A stretch of 64,000 nucleotides of DNA from Candidatus Electrothrix scaldis (GTDB lineage: Bacteria > Desulfobacterota > Desulfobulbia > Desulfobulbales > Desulfobulbaceae), in contig CP138355.1 of assembly GCA_033584155.1 (NCBI GenBank), positions 1,302,001 to 1,366,000 of the forward strand, in the 5' to 3' direction. The position numbers and the translations under genes were made by a program. The first letter of the stretch is position 1. The number at the start of each line of letters is the position of its first letter. Positions 45,823 through 53,971 of the stretch are shown one piece after another. The notes under the pieces are model-generated. The model was not told the origin of the DNA. It was given only the letters and a program-made list of their open reading frames with translations, and made no database searches.

Positions 45823-46554
45823 TTAATACGAGAAGCTGATGGACATACCGCCGTAGAAGGCATCTTGACCATTTTCTGCGTCAAAAAGATTCTGCGCATC
45901 GCCTCCTCCTGAGCCTTGTTCTCCGTCCGTCAGGAGGGCGCGTGACCATTGGAACTCTGGAGTGACCGTCAGAAATCCTTTATATGATACCGGAAGATTC
46001 AGTGTCATAGAAACAGCCTTATTTGTGCTGTTCTCTTCATCAAGGTTATTGGAAAGCAGTACGGCCTTCGACCCGACGCCCACAGCAAAATTATCACCGA
46101 CCTGGAATGAGCGTGAAAGATCAACGGTGACGTACCAGGGCCTTTCCTGCATGCTGTTTAAGGTGTTTTTACTGTAATTATCAAGGCCAAGCAGCACAGA
46201 AGATCCATTGGGGTCTTTTTCACCTGTAGTATAAATATAACCAGCAGAAAAACCGAGCCGTCCTTCTGAGCCTTCGTAGGAGAGAGTAATATCCTGACCA
46301 TCAAACTGTCCTTGGTCAGTAAACAAACCCTTCACTATGTTCTTTGGCTGTCCTAAAGAGAGACTAACACCCGGAGAGCTATCATCATTGAGGCCGCCAT
46401 ACATTCCAGCGGCCAGTAAAAGACTGCTCATCGCGCTCTCTTCATAGGCTCTGCTTATGAAATTCTGCTTGGCATCTTCAGCATGAACGGATTTATTTCC
46501 GACCAATAATGCTGTCAGTGCAACGCACAGGTATGAAATTTTTTTGATGACCAT
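45823..46554 (-). CDS. Probable outer-membrane beta-barrel protein
   Basis: The 243-residue protein has a signal peptide (ending VHAED) and alternating hydrophobic strands rich in Gly, Ser, Asp and aromatics (LGFSAGYIYTTG, PWYVTVDLSRSFQVG). The last residues (GGMSISFSY) end in an aromatic residue, as in BAM-inserted barrels. About 8-10 strands can be drawn. No family is recognised. A good promoter lies upstream, and the gene appears monocistronic. Confidence 0.65.
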   Translation of the reverse strand: MVIKKISYLCVALTALLVGNKSVHAEDAKQNFISRAYEESAMSSLLLAAGMYGGLNDDSSPGVSLSLGQPKNIVKGLFTDQGQFDGQDITLSYEGSEGRLGFSAGYIYTTGEKDPNGSSVLLGLDNYSKNTLNSMQERPWYVTVDLSRSFQVGDNFAVGVGSKAVLLSNNLDEENSTNKAVSMTLNLPVSYKGFLTVTPEFQWSRALLTDGEQGSGGGDAQNLFDAENGQDAFYGGMSISFSY

Positions 46555-46596
46555 TTTTTTTCTCTGGAATGTAGTAGTTATCTTTAATCTTATTTT

Positions 46597-46625
46597 ACTA
46601 TAGTGCTTGTAAAGAAAAATGGCAA
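46597..46625 (-). promoter_or_regulatory. Sigma-70-like promoter of the outer-membrane barrel gene
   Basis: Read on the minus strand, TTGCCA (46625-46620) is separated by exactly 17 bases from TATAGT (46602-46597). The -10 box lies 42 bases before the ATG at 46554. The -35 matches consensus in four of six positions and the -10 in four of six. Confidence 0.5.
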
Positions 46626-46707
46626 TACAAAAAACTGTACAAAGTGGTACGCGTTTAAAAAAATAAAACTGATTTGCGTGAGTGCCAAGGGAAAAGATTT
46701 TTTTGAT

Positions 46708-47193
46708 CTATAGAAGATGCGGAGTAATCAAGGCAAAAAAGGTTTCTACGTTTGCTCCAGCACTTTCGTAATTCGCGCTGAAAAACCAGCCGATATGAGT
46801 GCGGCAGTTCATGCAGAGCGCGTACTGCCAGAGATATCCTGAGAACCAGCTGAATTCCCCGGTTGGCTTTCCCTTGACAAGGCAACCGAGGGCATCCTGG
46901 AAGCAGCGGAGCTCAAAGGTAATGCCTGAGGGATTGAAAAAAACGTGTTCATGCCGTCCCTGCTTGCTTATTGCCTGATCCTTGGCCGTGAGGGGAGCTA
47001 AGCAGGTACGACATCGGATCGGCTCATCTTTCTTGTTCTGCAACCTGCTGGTTGTGTCGTCCAGCAGGTTGTTTGCTTCACCAGTATTTGAGCCGAGATC
47101 CAGCAGGAATAAATCAGGTCGTGGCAGGGCGGTAATGGTCCACAATGGCGGCCACCATATCAGGAATGGTATAATTTTTTGGTTGAATGTCAA
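46708..47193 (-). CDS. CULT (cereblon-like) domain protein, start uncertain
   Basis: From about residue 58 the frame encodes a complete CULT domain. Cys pairs CRTC and CMNC would hold a Zn. The tri-Trp pocket seen in human cereblon and in the bacterial protein MsCI4 is present as SWFSGYLW and HIGW. RHEHVFFNPSG and FFALITPHLL match MsCI4 closely from memory. The ORF opens inside the cobA-hemD gene at 47193; the true start is likely later, near 47110, and no ATG is available there, so a non-ATG start is possible. CULT domains bind uridine- and thalidomide-like ligands in vitro; the native role in bacteria is unknown. Confidence 0.8.
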   Translation of the reverse strand: MTFNQKIIPFLIWWPPLWTITALPRPDLFLLDLGSNTGEANNLLDDTTSRLQNKKDEPIRCRTCLAPLTAKDQAISKQGRHEHVFFNPSGITFELRCFQDALGCLVKGKPTGEFSWFSGYLWQYALCMNCRTHIGWFFSANYESAGANVETFFALITPHLL

Positions 47194-48667
47194 CGTTCAG
47201 GCCGTTCTTTCGTACAGTCTCTGCGGTGACCGGCCCGATGGCTGCAATCTTGACGCTCTCCAGGAGCTGATGTAATTCCTGCTCATTTTCTGCGTCGATC
47301 ATGGTCAGGAAATTAGTCACGGTAGAAGAACTGGTAAAGGTCACCAGCTCGATATTGCCGTCAGCCAGCTCTTCTCGGAGCTCGTCTTTGCGTCCCTGCG
47401 GAGGTACGTTACGGTATACCGGGGCTACGGTCACATTTGCACCTGCATCCTGAAGCATCTCCGGCAGTGTTTCCATCGCCTTTTCCGCTCTGGGGAGCAG
47501 GACATGCTTTCCTGCTATATCGCTTGCGAGCAGGGATTCCGCCAAACCTGCGCCTGTGAATTTTTCTGGGATTAAGTCAGCGCGAATGCCGTGCTTGAGC
47601 AGCTCATCAGCTGTTGCCCGGCCCACAGCGCCAATGCAGCAGCCAGATAAAATGCGACTGTCTTTCCCTGTTGCCTCCAATCTCTTGAAGAAATAGGTAA
47701 TGGCGTTCAGGCTGGTAAAGAGGACCCAATCGTAGCTGCTCATGTTTTCTACAGCGTGGTCCAGCTGGCTGTAGTCATCTACCGGTTCAATATGAATGGT
47801 GGAATACTCCAGGCAATCCGCGCCGTTTTCTTCCAGCAGAGAGACCAGCTCGCTGGCCTGCTCGCGGGTACGGGTAACAACCATGCGTTTGCCAAACAAG
47901 GGGCGGCGTTCAAACCAGTCAACGGTATCGCGCAGATTAACCACTTCGCCGACGATAACCAAGGCAGGGGGGGCAATGTTCGCTTCGCGAACCACATCGG
48001 TAATTGTTTCCAGAGTGCCAACGACAGAGCGTTGAATCGGGGTTGAGGCCCAGCGGACCACAGCTACCGGGGTCTCAGGATCACGCCCATGCTCCAGGAG
48101 CTTGGAGGTGATAATCGGCAGATTCTTAATGCCCATATAGACGACGATGGTGCCAGCACCGGTGGCCAGTTTATCCCAGGCCACGGTGGATTCCCGTTTG
48201 CCGGTGGCTTCGTGGCCGGTTACAAAGGCCACAGAAGTGGTGTAGCCCCGATGGGTGATGGGAATACCTGCGTAGGTGGCCGCAGCGGTAGCAGAGGTAA
48301 CACCTGGAACCACCTCGAAATCGATCCCAGCTTCGACCAATTCCTGAATCTCTTCGGCTCCACGGCCAAAGATAAAGGGGTCACCGCCTTTGAGGCGAAC
48401 GACCCGTTTACCGGAAGCGCCGTATTCCACGAGGAGTTGATTGATGCCTTCCTGGGTGTAGGCGTGGAGTCCACCACCTTTTTTACCGACGTAGATCAGT
48501 TCGGCAGTATCTGGGACATGCTTAAGGAGTTTTTTGTTCACCAGATAGTCGTAGAATACGACTTCTGCCCGCTGGAGGAGGTATTTTCCCCGCAGAGTGA
48601 GGAGGCCTGGATCACCAGGACCAGCACCGACGAGGTAGACTTTGCCTTTTATATTTTTTTCGCTCAT
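47114..48667 (-). CDS. cobA-hemD: Uroporphyrinogen-III C-methyltransferase / uroporphyrinogen-III synthase fusion
   Basis: Residues about 8-250 are the SUMT methyltransferase that makes precorrin-2: VGAGPGDPGLLTLRG, RLKGGDPFIFGRG, VPGVTSATA and VVYMGIKNL. Residues about 260-510 are HemD, which closes uroporphyrinogen III: VVTRTREQASELVSLLEE and FTSSSTVTNFL. The fusion is common in deltaproteobacteria and clostridia. hemC, the previous pathway step, lies 1.85 kb upstream on the same strand, but two unrelated genes are inserted between them. Product flow goes to sirohaem, cobalamin or haem d1. Confidence 0.95.
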   Translation of the reverse strand: MSEKNIKGKVYLVGAGPGDPGLLTLRGKYLLQRAEVVFYDYLVNKKLLKHVPDTAELIYVGKKGGGLHAYTQEGINQLLVEYGASGKRVVRLKGGDPFIFGRGAEEIQELVEAGIDFEVVPGVTSATAAATYAGIPITHRGYTTSVAFVTGHEATGKRESTVAWDKLATGAGTIVVYMGIKNLPIITSKLLEHGRDPETPVAVVRWASTPIQRSVVGTLETITDVVREANIAPPALVIVGEVVNLRDTVDWFERRPLFGKRMVVTRTREQASELVSLLEENGADCLEYSTIHIEPVDDYSQLDHAVENMSSYDWVLFTSLNAITYFFKRLEATGKDSRILSGCCIGAVGRATADELLKHGIRADLIPEKFTGAGLAESLLASDIAGKHVLLPRAEKAMETLPEMLQDAGANVTVAPVYRNVPPQGRKDELREELADGNIELVTFTSSSTVTNFLTMIDAENEQELHQLLESVKIAAIGPVTAETVRKNGLNVDIQPKNYTIPDMVAAIVDHYRPATT

Positions 48668-48716
48668 GAGTTTGCTTATACGTTTTGTATTGGGCAGCTG
48701 ATGTGGATTGAATGCG

Positions 48717-49295
48717 TCAATATGCTTCAGCTGGATTGCTTGATAATACTATTTTTTTTATTGCTTGTGTGAGTGCGTTGAAACTACGCGAGCGGTTATT
48801 GTCCAGATTCAGATATCTACCAATAGCTCGCGAACCTGAGACTTTTTGATAGCGCGTGTTGGTTAGTTTTTGTAACTCACGGGATGGATTTGGTAGGTTG
48901 TCCGGTTGTCGAAACTTCTTTTTATCCTGGTTCTTGGCAAGTCCGGTTATTCCAAGCCCTTTTTCCACAGAGTGTAGGTCTCCAAGATAAAAACTCTCCA
49001 ATTCATGGCATGCTATCCGGACAATTGCATCGGGTCGTCCGACCTTAATGCATTTATTTAATAGATTTTCTTTTATTTTTCGACAATCTCCTGCGTCTTG
49101 ATCTCGCAAAATTATGAACCAAGAATCAGGTTGTTTCCATAGTTGCAATTTGCGGGAGATCTGTTTCTCCAGATCCTGTTTTCCCTCAAAGACGACGAAG
49201 CGTGGAACGATATGTTCCGGTAAAATTTTAGGCAGGATGCCGTGCAGCATCTCTTTTGCCGACGGCTCTTCCAGAAAAAAAACTAGAGTAGTCAT
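48717..49295 (-). CDS. DUF4276 protein, probable TOPRIM-like nuclease subunit
   Basis: The 192-residue protein starts with LVFFLEEPSAKEMLHGIL. Glu 9-10 there and the D-x-D in IILRDQDAGDC (about 62-68) lie where TOPRIM-fold nucleases carry metal ligands. RIACHELESFYLGD is a further conserved DUF4276 block. The basic C-terminal half (NNRSRSFNALTQAIKKI) may bind nucleic acid. It overlaps the ATPase gene by four bases (ATGA), so the two are translated together. AAA ATPase plus DUF4276 pairs are seen in defence islands in general knowledge. Nuclease action is inference. Confidence 0.75.
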   Translation of the reverse strand: MTTLVFFLEEPSAKEMLHGILPKILPEHIVPRFVVFEGKQDLEKQISRKLQLWKQPDSWFIILRDQDAGDCRKIKENLLNKCIKVGRPDAIVRIACHELESFYLGDLHSVEKGLGITGLAKNQDKKKFRQPDNLPNPSRELQKLTNTRYQKVSGSRAIGRYLNLDNNRSRSFNALTQAIKKIVLSSNPAEAY

Positions 49296-50482
49296 CTGGG
49301 GTCTGCACCTTCAAAAAATCCTTGTTTCCATAGATACCCCATTTGATCGCCATCGTTCATATAGGCTGAAATTTGCTCGTCATCCATAGCTCTCTTGACT
49401 TTGGTATAACCATTTTCTTTAACCAACCAAAAAACTTCTTCAAGTAGAGCAGCATTAAGAAAGTCAGGAGAATGAGTAGAGACAAAAACTTGACCGCCCC
49501 GATTTGCATAGGAACGAAATTCTTCGGCCAGTTCCAGAAGCAAGGTTGGGTAGAGTTGGTTTTCCGGTTCTTCAACACAAAGTAGAGGATGGGGGCTTGG
49601 ATCATAGAGGAGAACCAGATAGGCAAACATTTTGATCGTTCCATCAGAGACATATTTATCGATGAAAGGATCTTTGAAGGAACCGTCTTGGAATTTGAGC
49701 AGCAGTCGCTCATCACGTGTTGCTTCAGGTTCGATACTGCCTATTCCCGGCACCCGTTCCTTCATGCTGGTAATAATATGATTGAACTCTTCCCTATGGT
49801 TGTCGTATAGGTGTTTGGCTACCAGCTGCAGGTTGTCACCGGAAACAGAGAGATGCTCAGCATATCCAATGTCATCTTTACTTCCACGTGCAAGATTGAT
49901 ATGAAAGTCGGACACATGCCAGTTCTCCAGCATCTGGCGAAAAGCGTTGGCGGCCTTGAAGCGCTGAAATTGACCCAAGCCCTTAATGGCGAGTATATCA
50001 GGGCTGTCTAATTGTTGTTCTTCCCGGTCCAACTCATCTTCAGTCTTGTTGAAATCTTCTTCATTAGTGACAGCAGAACCACAACCCCGTTGAAAATTAA
50101 GAAAATGATATGGTGAACCATATGCACCCCGTTTGTAACGGAGAATTTCTCTTTTAACAATAGCCTTTCCCCGCTCTTGAGCTATTTCAAGAAGATAAGT
50201 GACCAGTCGTTCACTGCCGGTGATGTTAAGCCGAAATTGCAATTCAATTGAGATTGTCTCTTCTGCTTTGCCCCGACTGACCATCTCCTGGAATCCTCCT
50301 CGGCTGCGCAGAGCCCGAGTTACATTATAAGCAAGGCAATCCTTGAGGAAACCAAAAACATCAAACAAGGTTGTCTTGCCTGTACCGTTTGCACCCACAA
50401 CAATGCAGAAAGCCGGGATGTTAGTAAGTTCGACATTCTCAAAGCTTTTGAAGTTTCTTAGGCGAATTGTTTCAATTTTCAT
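49292..50482 (-). CDS. RecF/OLD-type AAA ATPase
   Basis: The 396-residue protein has an SMC/ABC-like ATPase fold of AAA_21 type. The Walker A is VGANGTGKTTLFD (residues 29-41), the signature-like SDGTIKMFAYL lies near 289, the Walker B is LLCVEEPENQLYPTL near 315, and the His switch is VFVSTHSPDF near 345. The middle has charged helical segments but no nuclease domain, so the downstream DUF4276 protein probably supplies the catalytic part. It lies 34 bases after hemC on the same strand, inserted between haem genes. Confidence 0.88.
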   Translation of the reverse strand: MKIETIRLRNFKSFENVELTNIPAFCIVVGANGTGKTTLFDVFGFLKDCLAYNVTRALRSRGGFQEMVSRGKAEETISIELQFRLNITGSERLVTYLLEIAQERGKAIVKREILRYKRGAYGSPYHFLNFQRGCGSAVTNEEDFNKTEDELDREEQQLDSPDILAIKGLGQFQRFKAANAFRQMLENWHVSDFHINLARGSKDDIGYAEHLSVSGDNLQLVAKHLYDNHREEFNHIITSMKERVPGIGSIEPEATRDERLLLKFQDGSFKDPFIDKYVSDGTIKMFAYLVLLYDPSPHPLLCVEEPENQLYPTLLLELAEEFRSYANRGGQVFVSTHSPDFLNAALLEEVFWLVKENGYTKVKRAMDDEQISAYMNDGDQMGYLWKQGFFEGADPR

Positions 50483-50516
50483 CGTCGTGAGCGGTTATTA
50501 CTTGCATCAATTAAGG

Positions 50517-51452
50517 TTATCTGATTTCGTTGGAGTAAACTTCATCCAGGATCGCCTTGCCGCCTCGGTCGAGCAGGATTTCTGCGAGAGTAACGCCGAT
50601 TTTTTCCGCATCAGCTGCTGTGCCGCTGAGCTGCTCCCTGAGGATGGTCTTACCATCCAAGGAGGCAATAAGGCCGGTGAGGGTCACTGTATCGTTATCA
50701 ACCGTGGCGAAACCACCGATGGGTACCTGGCAACCACCTTCCAGGCGGAGGAGGAAGGCACGTTCCGCAGCAACGGCTGTGGCTGTTTTTTGATCATGGA
50801 GGAATTGCATCCCCTCCAGGAGTTCGCTGTCCGTAATCCGTAATTCAATGCCCAGTGAACCCTGCCCAATGGCCGGTAACATTTGTTCTGGAGTGAACAG
50901 AGCGGTAATGCGCCTTTGCATGCCAAGACGATTCAGGCCAGCGCCTGCCAGGATTATGGCATCATATTCTCCTTCATCTAATTTACGCAGGCGGGTATCC
51001 AGGTTGCCGCGCAGGTCCCGAATTTCCAGATCAGGGCGTAGGCAGCTCAGCTGGGATTTGCGGCGGAGGCTGGAGGTGCCGATGACCGCGCCTTGGGGCA
51101 GTTCATCGATATTTTTATAACTCACAGAAACAAAGGCATCCTGAGGGATTTCTCGCTCCGGGACAATGGCGACCTGCAAGCCCTCAGGGAGTTCGGCAGG
51201 GACGTCCTTCATAGAATGCACGGCCAGATCTACGCGTTCATCCAACAGGGCATCCTCAATCTCTTTGACAAACAGGCCCTTACCGCCCACCTTGGCCAGC
51301 GGGACATCGAGAATTTTATCGCCTTTGGTGACAATTTTCACCAACTCGACAGTAGTGTCGGGGTACTGCTGCTCAATTTGTGTTTTTACCCAGGTAGACT
51401 GGGTAACGGCCAACATACTAGCCCGGGTTCCGATGCGTATTATCTTTCTCAT
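50517..51452 (-). CDS. hemC: Porphobilinogen deaminase (hydroxymethylbilane synthase)
   Basis: The 311-residue enzyme polymerises four porphobilinogens in tetrapyrrole synthesis. Motifs: IGTRASMLAVTQS, VHSMKDVPAELP, IGTSSLRRKSQL, GNLDTRLRKLDEGEYDAIILA and the dipyrromethane cofactor Cys in LEGGCQVPIGG. Length is usual. It heads the run hemC-ATPase-DUF4276-cobA-hemD. A promoter would lie in the 45-base gap to the nitroreductase or further upstream. Confidence 0.97.
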   Translation of the reverse strand: MRKIIRIGTRASMLAVTQSTWVKTQIEQQYPDTTVELVKIVTKGDKILDVPLAKVGGKGLFVKEIEDALLDERVDLAVHSMKDVPAELPEGLQVAIVPEREIPQDAFVSVSYKNIDELPQGAVIGTSSLRRKSQLSCLRPDLEIRDLRGNLDTRLRKLDEGEYDAIILAGAGLNRLGMQRRITALFTPEQMLPAIGQGSLGIELRITDSELLEGMQFLHDQKTATAVAAERAFLLRLEGGCQVPIGGFATVDNDTVTLTGLIASLDGKTILREQLSGTAADAEKIGVTLAEILLDRGGKAILDEVYSNEIR

Positions 51453-51497
51453 GCTTTTTTTGAAATTATGCTTGCAGGTTGTATTTTCGTCATAATC

Positions 51498-52145
51498 TTA
51501 TTCGACCCAGCGGATAAATTGCTCTGTACGCCGATCGCGCATTCCTTTGGGCTGCTGCTTGGGGATTCCAATCATGCAACCTGTGAGTGCCCAGCCTTTT
51601 GGTGGTAATTCAAGGAGATTCATAAACTGGGTGTTTTTTGCTAAGCTATTAGTAACAGAGAGCATCTGGAAGCCCACACCGTGTGCTGTTGCAGTCAGCC
51701 ACATATTTTCCATGACATGGGCTAAGCTTTGCTCCGCAATAGGAGGGAAACCTTTTTTCTCCGCAGCCACGATGTAAAATGAACCCTCAGTGAGGGCAGG
51801 GATTCCTTTCTCTGCTGTAGCATTGAGCCTGTCTGCAAAGAACAGCATCTTGTTGCGCAGAAAAGGAAAGAGCCGAACCGCCATACCGATCTTAAAGGCC
51901 CCGCTACGAAGCTGGGTAGTAATAATCTGTCGGGCCTGATCCATTGTGTCTGTACCTTGGCGAAAGATAAAAATGCGGCGAATATCCTTGAGCGGAATCC
52001 CGGTGCCAGCAGCGAAAGGGGCATAGATCGCAGATTCGACGATCTTTTTCAGGACCTCATCCGGTACCTGACCGGAAAAAATCCGACAAGAGCGGCGGGT
52101 GCGGATGACCTCTTCAAGGACTGCTATCTGTTGTGGATCTGTCAT
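51498..52145 (-). CDS. Nitroreductase-family flavoprotein
   Basis: The 215-residue protein has the N-terminal FMN-binding RTRRSCRIFSGQ, the YAPFAAGTG loop and SLAHVMENMWLTATAHGVG typical of NAD(P)H-dependent nitroreductases. The C-terminal part has GWALTGCMIGIP. Substrate cannot be told from sequence; in this neighbourhood a quinone or haem-related reduction is only a guess. It sits in a minus-strand run upstream of hemC. Confidence 0.87.
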   Translation of the reverse strand: MTDPQQIAVLEEVIRTRRSCRIFSGQVPDEVLKKIVESAIYAPFAAGTGIPLKDIRRIFIFRQGTDTMDQARQIITTQLRSGAFKIGMAVRLFPFLRNKMLFFADRLNATAEKGIPALTEGSFYIVAAEKKGFPPIAEQSLAHVMENMWLTATAHGVGFQMLSVTNSLAKNTQFMNLLELPPKGWALTGCMIGIPKQQPKGMRDRRTEQFIRWVE

Positions 52146-52160
52146 GCCTGCACTCTATAC

Positions 52161-52841
52161 TTAATAGGGTGCTTCTGCTGGCCCATCATAGCCGCATCGC
52201 CCTGTCCTCGGGGAGTTGATGATGGGTATGAGGTTATGGTCTTCATGCTCTTTATCTTTTGCATGCTGTGTACATAAGAGAGCAAATTCGTCGTCATTCT
52301 CTGTGCAACCTGTACAGAGCCAAGCCCCTGGACTTCCGCAGGCGCAGTTCTCCACCTCCGGCAATTCGTTACGGGCCATCAGATAGATCGGATGCTCGCT
52401 CATGGGCTTGCCTTCCCGGGCAGCAACGACCTTGATCTGGGTTTCCGAAGAATCACCGAAATCATAGAGATGCGTCAGTTCCAAGTTGGGTTGAAAAAAG
52501 TCACCAACTTTCGTGTCCATCGCGATTTCTTCCCCTCTTGGGCCGCCAATAGAAAATTGACTGAGATGACCGCAACACTCCAGCCAGATTTTTCGCAGAT
52601 AGCTGTCCAGGTCCTTTAAGGTCGCAAAACCGGGCATCTCCAGGTGGAGCCAGAAATCTTTTAACCAGGAATCCTGGATCTTTAGATGGTAAATATTTTC
52701 ATTGTTCCCAGCTTGCTGATCGCGTTCATCAACGCTCGCCTTGCGCGTGGGGCAGGCGGATAGGTGTTTTACCATGCCATTTCCTGTCATTTTTCGACCG
52801 CAGAAGACGCAGGCACCGCGAGTTTGTTTTGTTTGAGTCAT
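52161..52841 (-). CDS. pRiA4b ORF-3-like protein with N-terminal zinc finger
   Basis: The 226-residue protein opens with CVFCGRKMTGNGMVKHLSAC, a CxxC and HxxxxC finger, followed by the pRiA4b-type domain: YHLKIQDSWLKDFWLHLEM, and LTHLYDFGDSSETQIKV. Near the C-terminus are more metal-type Cys groups (CACGSPGAWLCTGC). Function of the family is unknown, though it occurs on plasmids and near transposons. The gene shares 15 bases spacing with the nitroreductase and may be in its operon. Confidence 0.7.
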   Translation of the reverse strand: MTQTKQTRGACVFCGRKMTGNGMVKHLSACPTRKASVDERDQQAGNNENIYHLKIQDSWLKDFWLHLEMPGFATLKDLDSYLRKIWLECCGHLSQFSIGGPRGEEIAMDTKVGDFFQPNLELTHLYDFGDSSETQIKVVAAREGKPMSEHPIYLMARNELPEVENCACGSPGAWLCTGCTENDDEFALLCTQHAKDKEHEDHNLIPIINSPRTGRCGYDGPAEAPY

Positions 52842-52957
52842 GTTTTCTCGTATGTTTTCAGTTGCTCAGATTTTTTTGGGTGTTATAGCTCAGCTTTTCT
52901 ACTTGCCTATCGCGAGTTTTAGGAGGCGATAAACAGCGCCGAAAATTCCTGTGAAGT

Positions 52958-53914
52958 TTAAATCTCCTCAAACCTATCCACAATCGCAGCTGCCAGCAGC
53001 GGAATCATCAGCTCGTGATGCCCCGTAAAATTAAAGCCCTTCCCCCCTTCAAGGGTAGGGCGATGCACCACATTGGTGGCAGGCCGGTAAGCCCTGATAA
53101 AATCAAAATTCGCTGTGGTGAAGCGCTTGACCTCATGGCCTAAGTTGCGCACCACGGTCAGGGCCTTGAGAAAGACCTCAGGCAGGAGCACAGCTGAGCC
53201 CACATTCATATAGACCCCGCCTTCCAGCCCACTGATCAGACTACAGAAGACCCGGAAGTCGTGGTGGCTGCACTGGCCGATAGCTGCTCCATTGGCATCG
53301 GGATGGATATGAATGATGTCGGTACCTACCGCGACATGTACGGTTACAGGGATGTTCATCCGGCGGGCCTGGGCCAGCAGGCTCTGCTTGTTAAAGGGAA
53401 AATCCTCCATGAGGAGTGCATTACCCACAGCCTCACCTAAGCCGATACCTTCTTCCGCTCCCCGGTTAATAGCCTGATTGAGCACCTCGCCTGTTTCTTT
53501 CGCTGCACCGAAGGCGCCAGCTCCCAGCACATCTGCTACCTCTTCCGAGGTGCGCCCGACCATTGCTATCTCGGTATCGTGGATGATCCCGGCCCCGTTC
53601 AGAGCAATAGCCGAAATGATTCCTCGTTCCATCAGATCAATGAGGATGGGATTCAACCCCACCTTGATAACGTGAGCACCCATTCCCAGCAAGATCGGGC
53701 GTTCATTCTGAAGAGAAGTAGCTACCCTGTCTATAAATTCGGGGAAGTCCACTCCGGCGAATTGTTTGGGAAGAAGATCTATCAGATCCTTAACCGTCAT
53801 GCCGGGCTGCACCGGACGAGCAAAGTCATCTACGGTCACCTTGGAGTGACGGCCATGAACGGAGTAAGTGTTGAGTCCGCTGAAGTCGAGCGGAGTAACG
53901 GATGCTTTAGTCAT
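52958..53914 (-). CDS. Conserved protein of unknown function, 318 residues
   Basis: No family I can name firmly. The protein is cytoplasmic, with conserved-looking glycine and His blocks: ILLGMGAHVIKVGLNPI, VALNGAGIIHDTEIA-type text near residue 115, VGTDIIHIHPDANG near 205 and VYMNVGSAVLLPE near 245. The His and Asp residues around HIHPDANGAAIGQCSHHD suggest metal or nucleotide binding. It has intact start and stop, normal composition and no signal peptide. It looks like an enzyme; the reaction is unknown. Confidence 0.6.
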   Translation of the reverse strand: MTKASVTPLDFSGLNTYSVHGRHSKVTVDDFARPVQPGMTVKDLIDLLPKQFAGVDFPEFIDRVATSLQNERPILLGMGAHVIKVGLNPILIDLMERGIISAIALNGAGIIHDTEIAMVGRTSEEVADVLGAGAFGAAKETGEVLNQAINRGAEEGIGLGEAVGNALLMEDFPFNKQSLLAQARRMNIPVTVHVAVGTDIIHIHPDANGAAIGQCSHHDFRVFCSLISGLEGGVYMNVGSAVLLPEVFLKALTVVRNLGHEVKRFTTANFDFIRAYRPATNVVHRPTLEGGKGFNFTGHHELMIPLLAAAIVDRFEEI

Positions 53915-53971
53915 TATACTATGTGTACTTTCGTGATGGCAGAGTTGAACGTGCTGGCTGGATAACTGGAT

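Noticed and set aside
48089-48772. 227-codon plus-strand frame inside cobA-hemD
   Set aside because: It is antisense to the SUMT domain motifs and has no recognisable features.
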